Assembly (NCBI GenBank): GCA_007922225.1
Contig: ML679961.1
Span: 73,760,890-73,824,889, forward strand
Direction: 5' to 3'
Length of the DNA: 64,000 nucleotides
Source of the DNA: Emydura subglobosa
Taxonomy: Eukaryota; Chordata; Testudines; Chelidae
The notes under the pieces were generated by a model, which saw nothing but the letters and a program-made list of their open reading frames with translations, ran no database searches and was not told the origin of the DNA. Below are positions 20,521 through 32,609 of this stretch, one piece after another (within the stretch, counting starts at the first letter, position 1; every line of letters starts with the position of its first letter). The position numbers and the translations under genes were made by a program.

Positions 20521-22439
20521 GAAAGGAATTCAACATGCAAATAAAGTAATCATGGAAAGACAGTCATGCATCTGGGTTGTGGCCCCTGGGAGATGTTACA
20601 GAATGTGTCTGGGGGACATGGCAGGTGACGCAAATAATGTCAAATTTAGCAAAGGAAAATATCCATACATTTAAAGCGCTAAGAAATGGGCATGTAATGT
20701 AAGCCCTGGAATGGTGGGTCTTTTTATGGCCGCCAGGTTATTGTAAACAGAGTCCCAGCTAGTGCTCAGTGCAGATTGTGGGAGAGAGACATAATGGTGT
20801 GCTTATCTGAGATTGCCATATTGCTAAACCTGAGAACCCTAACTCATAGTTGAGTGTAGACTAGTGCAGGCCCTAAGTGTGTGCAGCAGGCTGGTAGACC
20901 CCCTTCCAATAAAACAACATTAAACCTCAGTATGTGCTCCTGGATTTACCTTATACAAAACTGCACACACCTCCTTTAAAAGCAGTGATGTATGATACAA
21001 AGTGCAAGTACCACTGCAGCCTCTTATGAGTTAGTGTTTTGCAATGGAGAAATCTGGTCTCTTTGCTGCAGCTATTGACACAGCAACACTTTTAAGAGGC
21101 TTTTATAATACCCATGCTCAAGATCATGACAAAATGCATCACTGAACTGGAACACCTGATGAGTGAGCTAAACATTTGTGCCGGAAGGCACTGTTGTGAT
21201 GAGCCTTATGTGAACATATTACCTATGCTGCCCAGTCATTTTGACACTCCATTCAGGCCACAGGGTGATTCAGAAACAGATTATTTTATGAAAAGGACAG
21301 CAGTTCCAATGACCACGCAGAAAGAAAAAAGAAATGCAGAAACGTAATGGCAAATGTGTGATGTATGGTTTTAGACTTGGTTGATTCACAAGTACAGTCT
21401 ATATTGTGTTCTGAAGTGCTGATTGTGGTATTTCCTTAGATGCATCTCTTTTATATTTTAAATTCACTTTTTCAAACTTCATAATTAGTTGTTATTTCTG
21501 GTATGTATATAGTTATAAAATACCATATGCTTAAAAGTCTTAAGACGTTCATGATCCATTTAAAAGAGGTCATCAGTTGCATACATTTGGGAAACCTTTC
21601 TGAAAAATTATTTTATCTATTCTTCCATCAAGAGATATAATATTTTCTATAAAGAAATGTTAAACTGGAACACCATGGAATTTAACATTGAAAAGGAATG
21701 AAGAATGTACCCTCCAAAACCATTCAGAGTACTTCTATTGAATAGCATGGTGCTGGATGTTTTCCATGTCTAGCTATTTTCTAACCTATTTTTAAAACAA
21801 GCATTATGGTTGCCTGCAGGGCAATGCTAATAGATCCTAAATGGAGTTTGTTATCCAGTTTTTAAGTTTACTAATCAAGTCAAGAGTTCTTGAAGGATGA
21901 ATTCTCATCCGTCATAGAAACAGCAGGCTAAACTTGGTGTGGATTACTGAATGGCCTCAATTTAATGGTTAAAGAGTTTTTAAGAACTATGTCCTTATTA
22001 TCTTTCTGGCACAACTGTGCTCAAAGAAAATCATCTTGTAATCTGAAGTATTATATGCTTCACAGAAAAGAACACTAATGCAGAAAATAGGAACAGAACG
22101 GTTGAATGCTTTCACTCTTATACATTCAAAATTGTATTCTGAGATTAAATTTACAGACTATGATCCCAATTTTTTAATATGAAATTCTGTGCATGAATTG
22201 TCATTATATTCACAATTCTGCACACAATGAGTGAAAACCTGGCCCCCTTGAAACCAATAGCAAAAATTATCACTAGATTTTAAAGACTTCTGAGTGGCTT
22301 GTGCCCATTACTATATGTACATTTTACATTACTTACAGTCATTCTTTTTGTTGGATTATGTGCTAAATAATGTGAGAAATATTTCCTGTGAGAAATGGAA
22401 AAAGAAACACAAAAATATTTCCTTCTTTAACAGAATGTA
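20521..22439. other. AT-rich unique sequence
   Basis: No gene. The frame 21114-21347 shows no recognised domain. About 22160-22280 has traces of a palindromic MITE ('aattctgcacacaatgagtg'). Confidence 0.4.
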
Positions 22440-22636
22440 TGTTTTTTAATGAAAAATTTAAACATTTTCAATTTTCAAAGACAAAAAATGGATTTTTTTA
22501 ACCAAAAAAATTTTATACTAATACAAAAACTGCAAATTTTTGAACAAAACAAAAAAGGTTCAGAAAAAAATAATTTAGAACAAAAGGCTATTTTTAACGG
22601 AAAAAAAGTTTTGATGGAAAAATTTTGACCAGCTCT
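22440..22636. mobile_element. AT-rich MITE fragment ('gaccagctct' end)
   Basis: A poly-A/poly-T-rich body with repeating 'aaaatttt' themes ends in AAAATTTTGACCAGCTCT. The same terminal motif (AGAGCTGGTxxAAAA when inverted) occurs at both ends of the fuller copy at 25791-26156. The left end is not recognisable here. Confidence 0.55.
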
Positions 22637-23044
22637 GGTTTTATGTATAAAACTCTGATAGTGATAATGTAAAAATCCTGTGGCTGCAAAGATACAGACA
22701 GCTCAACAGTCAGTGAGTGTCAAACCTGGGACCTTCAATCATCAAAAATCCTAGCCTCCACTACTTTTACTAAAGTAAAACTCTTTTGGCTGAGACCAAA
22801 CAGTAGGGTACTATAGTAGGTGGGACTAGCCACTAGATGGAGACATCTCACATGCTAATTATTGCCAGATTATTACACACTGTATTATCAGGAGTAGGAT
22901 TCTGAAGGAGATAGGCTTGCTCCAGATTTGGTCATAGGATACAATAGATTGAAATCAGCCCAGTTCAAGAACGATCCAAAGTTATTACTATCTGTTCAGT
23001 GGCCTTTGTGAAATGAGCTGATTATTCTATTTATAGGCTTTTCT

Positions 23045-23255
23045 ATGGTCCCCATTTTAGCACTTCACAAACTTGAATGGATGTATTGTCACAAAAAACA
23101 CTCCTGTTTGGCTGGAAAGTATTTTCTCCATTTCACAGATGAGAAACTCAGGGAGAAAGAGATTAAGTAATGTGCTGAAAAATACATAGGGAGTCTATGG
23201 CTGAGCAATCAATAAAAGCTAGATCTCCTAAATCCCAATACAGGGTTTTAATCAC
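23045..23255 (-). mobile_element. MIR-like SINE (antisense)
   Basis: The stretch 'tttctccatttcacagatgagaaactcagggagaaagagattaagtaatgtgctg' and what follows is the antisense form of the CORE-SINE/MIR theme ('cccattttacagatgaggaaactgaggcacagagaggttaag'). Its tRNA-proximal 'agatctcctaaatccc' part is at about 23221-23236. Old and without TSDs. Confidence 0.65.
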
Positions 23256-23871
23256 AAGAAACTCCTTCCTCCATTTATCTATTTTCTACTAACTGGTGAT
23301 AACATCACAAGAACCACCAGTACAGTTGTTAACTAGGCAATCTCAGCAGAGAGTAGAGTGCAGGGGTGAAATCCTGGACTCCTTGAGTTTCTTGTTTCGT
23401 TTTTGTGTGTTTGTTTATTTTGCTATTGACTGCAGTTGGGCCAAGATGGTAGAATTTGAGTCTTTTCCCTAAAAGTAGATGAATGTTGAAAGACGCAGGC
23501 ATGGCAGCACATAGTAGTTTGCTATTGTAGCATATGCTGTTTTACTTTTGTCATAAGAACATGTTTTTTCAAAGGTTTCATTACTGATGGGATTTTTCCA
23601 CCCATATAACTATAAGGACAGATCAAAGGCAGAAGTAAATATGTTAAAATACAATACAATGAAACAGTATGCTGAAAAGTAACGTGGTGTAGAGGGGCAT
23701 TTTGAGCAATCAGTTGGGTGTCCAAGCCACTGCCAATTATTGGAATTGACTATCAATTATTTTGCTTAATGCATTCAGTAGGCCTCTATAAGAACTTATC
23801 ACCAAGGCAAATCCGGGAGGAGGAGGGGGAAGCAATAAAAAGGAACGGATATGATTGTGTCCTCCCTGATA

Positions 23872-24487
23872 TGCTGGGCTATGCACCTGTAACAAACAGG
23901 AAGTCTGGATGTATTTTAGGACTGTCAGAATGGGGAAATGTATTGCCAGACTAATGACTTGATATTGCTTGCTTAACAATTCTTTTTAGTGACATCTTTA
24001 AGTAACACTTGCTTTTCACCCAGTGATTGATTTTGTTTGGTCAGCTATGTAACATTTTTAATTGACATGTCCCTGTAACTTTTTGAGTATAAGAGGGGAA
24101 TTGTGAGACTGGGTCAAGTGGATTGTTTCATGGACAAATTGGAAAGATCTCCAGTCTCAGGTGGAAAGCTAGCCACACGAAATCTGCAGCTGAATCACTT
24201 GAAACCGCAACAGACTTGTGGGGTAACTATTAGTTTGGGGTGCTCTATAACCTATTGTGTTTGTGTGTGCTTGAGACTAATAAAACAGAGACTTTGAGTA
24301 AAGGCATTCTGAGAGTGATGGAGACTAATAAAAGGAAAGGCTCTGAATAAAAGCTTTGATTTTGACTTGTTTGTGGCAGTTATATAGCAAACGGACGTAC
24401 TGCGTCTCCCTTAGTTTATATCCTGATTCTGCCTCACAGAGAGCAAGTTATGGATTTGAAGAACCCTGGGTAATATTTGGCTCCTCA
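23872..24487 (+). mobile_element. Solo LTR C, sense (616 bp)
   Basis: It starts TGCTGGGC and ends CTCCTCA, flanked by TGATA (23867-23871) and TAATA (24488-24492), a 5-bp TSD with one mismatch. A TATA-like GAGTATAAGAG lies at about 24084-24094 and AATAAAA at about 24279-24285, in LTR order. It aligns over almost its whole length with the reverse complement of about 26340-26966. TG...CA ends with 5-bp TSDs fit an ERV of the ERVL/ERV3-like or related class. No internal viral genes are adjacent. Confidence 0.65.
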
Positions 24488-24492
24488 TAATA

Positions 24493-25372
24493 GTTTTCAA
24501 TACACTAGTGCTTATGCTTTAGAGACTTTACATACTGACATGCATACTTCTTTACTTTACATACAGACTTCTTTTGTTGTGAGTTATACTTTAAACACTT
24601 ACCACTGTGGTAAGTTGCTTTACTTTCTGCAGGTCTCCAAAAACAACTTCTTGGATACATTTCAAGTGCCTTTTACTTTCCAAAAGAGCTTATTTAGCAT
24701 ATTGTCTTGCATCATTTGAGGAGCTGCCAACCTCACCATATTCAATTTCCAAGTAAAACATTTCTTTTAAAAATGAGATTTTTCATCTCCCATTATCATA
24801 CATCAGAGAGCGCTTTGCTGAAGATGTGTACAAGCTAAATGGTAAACAGCATTCAACAACATTAAACAGCCACTTGGTTTAGTCTGGACTATGATTGGAA
24901 ATGTGAGTCAGAAAAATGGATAAATGTCGAGGGGAGTTGTGGAGGTAGAGAATAGTGGACTACAGAGGAGCAAAATATTCAAGGTTTGTGGCTACTTAAC
25001 TTTAGAAGACAAGTGGAACTTCTGATGTACTAAAGTCACAGAGGGCCTGATCCTATAATAGAACAGGAGCAGCCCAAGGATGTGGAAGGAGATTTGTTGG
25101 AAATTTGCAGGATATTTTGTGAGAACAGCTGTATCTTGGTATTTTGGCTGTTTGCTACTCCTGACTAGAATAAGTGCAAAGAAGAACACTAAAAAAATAT
25201 AATCCTGGGAAATCATAGTCTGAACTCTTTTTGTATCTGAAGGAAAAGTCTTCTCCTGCCCAAATCTGGTTTGAACTTCGAGGAAAGATTATTATTTCAT
25301 TCAAATTGGTTTGCCCAGAACATGGCCAGTCCACCTTTCCAAGTGACCTGATATTCTAATCAGGATTACTGT
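24493..25372. other. AT-rich unique sequence between the inverted LTRs
   Basis: No gene and no retroelement internal region (no RT, protease or PBS-like sequence), so the two flanking LTRs are not the ends of one provirus. Confidence 0.45.
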
Positions 25373-25416
25373 TGTGGGTTTCTCTCTCTCTCTCTCTCTT
25401 TTTTTTTTTTTTTTTT
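25373..25416. repeat. (CT)n followed by poly-T
   Basis: A simple repeat: nine or ten CT units followed directly by about 18 T. Confidence 0.95.
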
Positions 25417-25790
25417 ACTCAAATGGCAGAAATAAAGCAAGCAGATTTTTAACTAGAAAAAAAAAAGGATCTAGAAAGGGAAGAAGAAATATCTTAGCTG
25501 TATGCAGTGACCCACTAGCCGGGGAACAGAATGAAATTGGGAGGAGGAGGAGGAGAAGAGAGGGAACTCAGGGACAAGCATTTCACTGATTTGTATAGCC
25601 TCTATTAGCCCTTTCCTAGACACAGGTACTTAATGTTAGAGAAAGCAATGTTACAGGCAGAATACTACAAGAGCAGATTGTTCATTAGATAATAACTGTT
25701 AAAGAAACATTTGAAATGACATCATAAACCATCCACACACAAGACACTGAATGCAACATTTGTGAAAATTCCTTCAATATGTTGCAAACA

Positions 25791-26156
25791 GAGCTGGTTG
25801 AAAATTATTTGTTGGAAAAATTTTTCATCGGAAAATGCAGTTTCTTTCAAAATCAAAACACTTCACAGGAACATGTTGATTTAGACAAAGTTGTTGATAG
25901 GGAAAAAGTTAAAACAAATAATTTGGACTTTGTTCCTTTGATTAATTTAATCTTTTATGGTGAAGTATTATTTTTATAAGTGTATTATATTTATTATATA
26001 TATTATTTCAACATTATCAAAATTAAAATTTTTTGAACATTCTGAAAAATTACAATTCCAAATATTTTTTTCACAGGACATTTAGAAATGTTGGCTTTTT
26101 CATTCCAAATCAGAACAAGATCCTCTGGAACTAAAAGTCTGGTTTTCAATTAGCTC
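25791..26156. mobile_element. AT-rich MITE with GAGCTGGTTGAAAA ends
   Basis: Left end GAGCTGGTTGAAAATTAT and right end (reverse complement GAGCTAATTGAAAACCAG) form imperfect TIRs around a roughly 370-bp body of A/T runs. The 66-codon plus-strand frame in it comes from low complexity. Related fragments lie at 22440-22636, 40240-40383 and 52185-52290. Confidence 0.6.
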
Positions 26157-26339
26157 CAGCTGCAGCTCTTTGGGTAGGTGAACTGCTTCACCTAGCTGAT
26201 TCAAGTCCAAACAATTTTTCATGTTCAGATTATATATAAACTCCCAAGTATATTTTCAAAGTGCATATAGATAGAGGCATACATTGTAAGTAAATTAGCA
26301 TACCTCTGTGTGAGAATAAACTGGAGTAATTTAAATGCT

Positions 26340-26966
26340 GTGTGGTGTAAGTATTAGCCAGGGTTCTTCGACCCAGTAACTTTTAGTCTGAGAGTCAGTA
26401 TCAGGAAATAAACCAAAGGAAATGCAGTACCTCCACTTGCTGTATGACTGACACATGCAAGTCAAAACCATGTGCTTTTAGCTTATTTTACTTCATTGGT
26501 CTCCAGCAATTCCCATTGGAATCACTTTTACTGGAAGTCTCCACTTATTAATCCTAAACACATACAAATATAATTGGTGGTTAGAGCATCCCAAATCTTG
26601 ATAGTTACCCCACAAATCTGAGGCAGTCTTCAGGTGAATCAGTCTCAGATTTCTGGATGGCTGGTCCTTCCGTCTGTACCTGGAGATCTTTCCAAATATA
26701 TCCACAAAGCGATCTGCCTGACTCAGACTTGCTACCTCCCGCTTATACCTCCAAAGTTACAGAGACATGTCCATCCTAAGAATGTTATATAACTGACCAA
26801 ACAAATCAATCACTGGACAAAAGTAGGAGTTACAGAGACATGTCACAAAAAAAAAATTCATTAACCAAGCAGTCTGAAGATATTAGTCTGATTGCTAAAT
26901 TACCCTATTCCAACAATTTTAAAATATATCCAGACTTCCTGTTTTACACAGACTTTCGCCCCAGCA
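26340..26966 (-). mobile_element. Solo LTR C', antisense relative of 23872-24487
   Basis: Reverse complemented, it follows LTR C from TGCTGGGG through AACAGGAAGTCTGG, CAGTGATTGATTT-GTTTGGTCA, the TATA-like AGGTATAAGCG, TTGGAAAGATCTCCAG and GTGGGGTAACTAT to GAACCCTGG-TAATA-TT. It carries extra sequence in the promoter-proximal part (a second 'gacatgtctctgtaact' copy). No exact TSD was found, so the left end (26336-26343) is approximate. Same family as LTR C, separate insertion, opposite orientation. Confidence 0.65.
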
Positions 26967-27955
26967 TATTCCGAGAGAGTGAAGGCATAGAACCAGGCTC
27001 ACTTCACATGTTCACTGTCTACCCCTCCTTCGCCCCCCAGATTGCCTATTTATGCTAAATTCCTGCAAAGGCCTGAAAATGACTAAAAGCAGCAAGCAGA
27101 ATAATTGATAGTCCATTCCAATAATTGGCAGTATCTTGAACACCTGGCTGGCTGTACATAAGGATGTAATTATAACAGGAAAAGCAGCCAATATGAAATG
27201 TTAAGAAGGTGTAAAATAAACAAACCCTGACCAGAAAAGAGATGTGGAGTTCCCCAACCTTTTGTGTAGAACTTGAAATAACCTGAGATAGGTTTATTGT
27301 TGCCATAATGGTTATAAGATTGAGTAAAACTGGAAAAGCTCTTATCTTCATGGATGTCAGTCAACCAGTACAATAAGACTGATTGACTAAAGCACTTGAC
27401 AGGACAAAAATAAAATGAAAACTAAAAGACAGTTTAAAATGTTTTAAAGTTTTAGGAAAAATACTGAGAAAGAGAGTCTTAAAATCCTGACATCTCATCA
27501 TCCCATCAAATGCATATGCAACATCCACTGAAATTATAGGCAATTGGTGGGCTGATAGAGTCCCTGATTTCAGCTAATTCAGTTGCCTCTTACTGGATGC
27601 AAAGGAACAGTCTTTATTCATAAAATCTGCAGGACTATGACTTTGTATCACGGAGAAGAGGATATTCCTGTTTTCTAATAACTGAAATCCTATTTCTAGA
27701 TTTGATCATTCGTGAGTTCTATTCCTGTCACAGATCCAGATTCAAATGTTTCCACAAGCAAGTTATTACAAAGGAGAAATTTCACATTTGGGAGTGAGAA
27801 GACTTCTCTGGCAGATGTTTTTAAATGTTATGTTTAAATTGCAGTTGTTTGAAGTTGCTCCAAAATATTTCTGTGGGAATTGGAGTAGGGAAAAACATAT
27901 AGGTGAGGCAGTCCAAAGGTGTGTAATAAATGCTGTTTATCACGTGGCTGTGAAG
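26967..27955. other. AT-rich unique sequence
   Basis: No gene. The overlapping frames 27055-27351, 27170-27373 and 27361-27543 (minus) show no recognised domain and conflict with each other. Confidence 0.4.
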
Positions 27956-28275
27956 TTCATTACATGGTCTCCAAAGCACTTTACAAATATTAGCTATTAC
28001 ATGGATAAAATATGTTGTCATATTACATCAGCTGTGTTCAATACACATTGGCTTTATATAATAATTTTAGCCTTCAAAGGCTTTTATTCACATTAGCAAA
28101 TAACCCAGTTTCAACATTTCTAGGAGAGAAGACAGAATTATTATCCCCATTTTAGAATGAGAAATTGAGCTAGAGAAATTAAGTCACTTATCCAAAGTCA
28201 CAGCAGGAGTCAATAGAAGCGATGGGATTGAATTCAAGAATTTGTGGTTTTGCATCATGTGCTTAGACCGTACTT
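27956..28275 (-). mobile_element. MIR-like SINE (antisense, interrupted)
   Basis: The piece at 27970-27990 ('tccaaagcactttacaaat') is the antisense of the SINE 3' 'gtaaagcgctttgaga' tail. The piece at 28140-28260 ('ttatccccattttagaatgagaaattgagc...') is the antisense of the core. About 130 bp of AT-rich sequence separates them, either an insertion or extreme decay. Confidence 0.55.
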
Positions 28276-30179
28276 TCCATAAATGTGGGAACATTTTGTC
28301 TCTCAACATTCATATTTTCCACATTCTCATAGCTTTCTACTCACTGAAGAACTTAATGTTTTACTAGTGTTTGCAAATGTTTGGATTGGTGTAATATCTT
28401 CCTTGAGATATGGCACCCTCTCTCTCCCTTTGCCCTCAGTCAACTTCCCCGTGGAATGATAAATGAGCATTTCTGATAAGTGAGCACAAATGGGAAAGGT
28501 TTAAATGTAGGTTCAAAGTATGCAGCAAGCTGAATTTGAACTTAGAATTTCAGCTAACTATCTCCTCTATGATCTGCAATTTTGAGTTTCAACCATATGG
28601 AAATCATTGAGCAGATAGTGGTATTCCTGGCTGTTCCAGTGAATTAATAGTATGTAAATGTCATCAGTTTCACTCTATGTACATTTTTTCATACAGATAT
28701 AGTTGTCAATAGACATGTATTCCTTTGAGTCTCTTGTGCCATTTACTCAAGATTCCTAGTGCAATTGTATTCTTCTTCTTCAATATTTAGCATTCTTTTG
28801 TGCTGCAATATTTGCAATTAATCAAATTGAAAGATTTGTATGTATTAAAAAATCCATGAGACTGATCAAGATATAAATTGGTTAATTGAGTCCTGTATGT
28901 TACAAGTATTTGAGTCAGTCTCTTTTCCATGATAGGATAATCACAATCATGACAATGTCATCAGCAGGTTTTCTATCAGAAGTGTTTGTGTTTTTTACTT
29001 TGTGTAAGGGGGTCTCATCACATGGGATGTATAGTTGTCTAATAATCAAAATAAATCACTCTCAGTTAGGAAAAGTTAAGAATTTGGCTGGTATTAGATA
29101 ACTAAGGATTTCTTTCTAACTGCTGTACATTTCTTATACAACAAATGACCACACAGAGGTCAGTATGTGCATAATACACATCATTGACTATGACATGGCA
29201 TGGATTAAATAGCAAGCCATAACTCTATTAATTATACCAGTGTAGGTTGCAGGGCTTTTAACATGAACCAAACAATAACTTGGGGGAGACCTACCCAGTT
29301 CTATCCCATGGATTCAGTTCAGTTGTGAAACCTCTTCTCCAGCCCTCCACTCCTGCACATGGAGTGACACAGGCCACGAGGGTGGTAGGAGGAACCTCAG
29401 TCTGCAAGGAGTTCAAGCTCCTTCCCCCCTATGATAGCAAGGTCCAGTTGCACACTCCTGGGTTTCATTACCTCTGAGAGCTGTCCCTTTTTGCTTATAT
29501 TCTCACTGGACACTAGCTGCAAGATGCAACAAATCAGTTATCATAGCAGCATTATATGAACCTCAAATTCTACTGTTTCTAATTCTATTGTGCCTCTGGG
29601 AAGCTGAGAGAAAGGTGAAAAAACCCACTGGATACCATGTCAATTTGTCCCAACTGGAAAAGAATCCTTTCTGACAGTTAAAACAAGCAACCGTTCATAT
29701 CCACAGCATCATAAGCAACGTAGCTCCTAATCTCCAACAAAAGGGAGGGAGGGCGGTTCAGCTAACTGGCTTTTGAAAAGCTTGGGCTTAATTTAAATAT
29801 GCATGGGAGGGGGGCCCACAGTAGCCAGTCAAATGGCCCCCAGTTCTCTTTGCTCAGCCAATCACTAAGCACTGAACTGAAATGGAGGTAGGGTTAGGGG
29901 GGCAGTCCCCTGCCACGCACAGGTTTTGGACTTCTCTCATTCCCTACTGTCCAGTCAAAGTACCTTTCCCATTAAAGTTAATAAGAAGGTATTTAAACAA
30001 TGTTGAATGGAGCTACAAAAGCTTCTCAATACTTTAAGAGATACAGGAAGAAGGATCTACCACAATTCTTAAATAATTATTTATTTTGAAATGATAATTG
30101 ACATAATAATTGAAATATTGAACATAATAAATATAGAAAATATATATTACTTGTTCAACTTTCTTTTTCTTAAATAATT
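28276..30179. other. AT-rich unique sequence
   Basis: No gene or recognised repeat. 29690-29930 is locally richer in G ('gggagggagggcgg', 'ggggggcagtcccc') but shows no CpG-island or promoter structure that I can support. Confidence 0.4.
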
Positions 30180-30180
30180 T

Positions 30181-30207
30181 CCTCCCCCCCCCCCCACACA
30201 CACACAG
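30181..30207. repeat. Poly-C followed by (CA)n
   Basis: About 14 C followed by (AC) repeats. Confidence 0.9.
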
Positions 30208-30507
30208 TTGTGTTACTAAACATTGTGACAATGGTAGTCTTTTTGGACAGGAAAGATTCCAAAAGTAGCTCTACTTGATGATCATAGGGTAGCTATCCAA
30301 ACTGGATGAGGAGAAAGGGCAATAGACAAGATAGCATCACATTGACATCTAGTGAGAAATGAGAGGAAAGTAGAAAGAATCCACTATATTCTACACTGAA
30401 GCTGATGTACATCACCATCCTGATGTACAGATCCTGAGGCAGATCACACGTGGAAGTACCCCCCTTGGATTTTCAGCAATAGAACAGTGAGGGTAATCCA
30501 TTACAGG

Positions 30508-30521
30508 TGGGGGGGGGGGGG
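30508..30521. repeat. Poly-G tract
   Basis: An uninterrupted run of G after CAGGT. This is a potential sequencing or assembly weak point. Confidence 0.85.
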
Positions 30522-30774
30522 TAAAGCCAGAGGCAGTACTTTCTGGAGTGACATGAAAATATGAATATTCCCATCAAAGCATCTGCAAGAATTCCAGATA
30601 TTTTAATAAGGTATTTATAGGCAAAAGGATGGAGCAAATATTTCAGCAAACCACCCTCTGTTACCTCTTTAAAAAATGGATTGAGTGGAGATAATGTTTG
30701 GCTCTTCAAGATCAAGGTCATTGCATCTTAGTAATTCACCAATCATGTAAAAGCACTATACTTCAGGGCCAAAA

Positions 30775-31380
30775 GCAGGCCTGTCAATAGAGGGGGGCAA
30801 AGGGGGCAATTGCCCAGGGGCCCAGCAATTTTAAGGGAGTCCTGTGATTTTAAAAGGAGCCTGGGCCATGGGTAGCAGGCTGAAAACGTTTCCTCAGGAA
30901 CGCTAGCTCCCTGTCTCACCTCTTCTGCCACAGTCCACCCCCACCCTACTTGCTGCTGCATCCCTCCCCACCAGCCCACTTCCCATCTTGGTCCCTCTTC
31001 TCTCTTCCACATCTCACTTTCCCCACTTGACCTTCCCATGGCTGCATTCCATATCCCCGCTCAGCCCTCCTCCTCCCCCCCCCCGCCATCACTTGCCGCA
31101 TGCATCCCTCCTCTCCACCCCCACTCGCCTCCTCCACTGCTACTTGCTGTGTCCCTCTTCCCCCCTCCCCCACCAGCCGTCACCTGCCTGGGTGAAGGGG
31201 GAGTGTGGAAGAGAGGAAGGTGATAGACCGAGGGGGGAGGGACACAGCAGTGGGTGGGAGAGGGGGCAGGGTCTGGGTGGAACAGGGGCAGGACCTGGGG
31301 TGGACTATGGGCAGAAGAGACGAGGATTGTTCTGCCCATGGCCTGGAATTCCTGTTGGAGGGCCTAGCCAAAAGTCATCC
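30775..31380. mobile_element. GC-rich repeat of unresolved class
   Basis: It begins with 'gcaattgcccaggggcccagcaattttaagggagtcc', a theme of a GC-rich turtle DNA repeat with 'cccggcgatttaaaagggcc', and continues through CCCTCC-rich and then GGGAGGG-rich halves. The pyrimidine-rich (30910-31195) and purine-rich (31196-31310) halves are partly complementary. All frames here (up to 133 codons on both strands) are low-complexity shadows. Ends and TSD were not determined. Confidence 0.4.
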
Positions 31381-31960
31381 TTGAGGTAAGCCCAACAGAG
31401 TCAATGGAGTTAGAGCAGGGGCTGATTTGGCCCCAGAGCTGGGTCTGATGTGCTCTTGATGCTCTAAATTATCAGCAGGTTGCAGTGACACATTGTTAAT
31501 ACAGGCTAAGATAGTAGTTACAGTCTTGCAATCAAGTAGAAGCTGTCTATACCATACTTGCTTCAACAAGTAGTAGCTGAATCAGATCAGTCACCTTCTA
31601 ATGAGGCTTATATAAACTACAAAGTTTGGCACAAGGTCAGAATAACCCCTTCTTTTTGTGTTCCTGCAGACTGTAGCACTGCATGGGTTTCTAACACCTG
31701 TCAAGGGGCAACAGACATTTTTCAGTGATTCTCTTACAATTTTCATGTATATTCTTCCATATTTCTGACAGGGCTGACTGAATGTTTTGAATTAAGGTTT
31801 CTTTATTGTGATTTCTGTTGCTGTAAGGTTATTAGAGATTTACAGAAGAAGAGATGAAAATCCACATAGTTTGTAACTCTTGCATTTGCTATATCATGCC
31901 TATATAGTGCTTAGTGCCATGAGTTCATTTGTCCACTTAACTGGACCATTAATCTCTAGC
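31381..31960. other. Unique sequence
   Basis: No gene, RNA or recognised repeat. Confidence 0.4.
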
Positions 31961-31961
31961 T

Positions 31962-32017
31962 ATATATATACACACACACACACACAAGGCTGCAATATAT
32001 ATATATATATTGCAGCC
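31962..32017. repeat. (TA)n(CA)n microsatellite with a 30-bp perfect palindrome
   Basis: (TA)n and (CA)n are followed by GGCTGCAA-(TA)n-TTGCAGCC at 31988-32017, which equals its own reverse complement over all 30 bases and could extrude as a cruciform. Confidence 0.9.
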
Positions 32018-32609
32018 ATGTATAAGCTAGTATCTAACATAACAAGAACAATGAGAACAGCCCTAAGAGATCATTTGGGTCCATTATCTACTTTGAGTTA
32101 AGAGTTCAGTTCAGATGCTGAATGTGTGAATCACTGGTTCTCCTATTCAAGGAAATTTTGTGTATGTTCTGTCTTGTTTTCTTTGGTCTGAGTCACAAAG
32201 TTAGACACAAAAAGGAAACCATGTATTTTTCAGCCTAAGAGAACATAAAACGGACTTCTGCCAAATCAGTTGATCTAAGGGAATGCAACCACAGATCTCA
32301 TTAGCCTCTTTGATTGCTTTTGATACCTCTTGGAAGAGAATTGTTCATTATCATGCAAATGGAAACAGTCCTTGATGAAGCGTAATGGTTACATAACATC
32401 CCTTAAAGACCCAGGTAATAAGTTATTGAACACTGTGTATTATATTAGCTATGGCAAATACAGTTAATATCAGATGGGAATTCACCATCTATCAAAGATC
32501 TGCACTTGCAAAGACATCACATAATGGAGCAGGGACTAATAGTCTGTCATGTTCCTTGGGCACGCTGCAACTTCTTCAAAACAATGTGTGATTTATTTGC
32601 CAAAAGGTG

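Noticed and set aside
24103..24297. 64-codon frame similar to a minus-strand frame at 26493-26705
   Set aside because: The similarity comes from the shared LTR sequence; both are short and interrupted, with no sign of coding.
23872..26966. A complete provirus between the two LTRs
   Set aside because: The LTRs are in opposite orientation, and the sequence between them has no gag, pol or env-like content.
30988..31389. Several 60-130-codon Pro/Ser or Gly-rich frames
   Set aside because: Translations of a low-complexity GC-rich repeat in several frames at once; none shows constraint.
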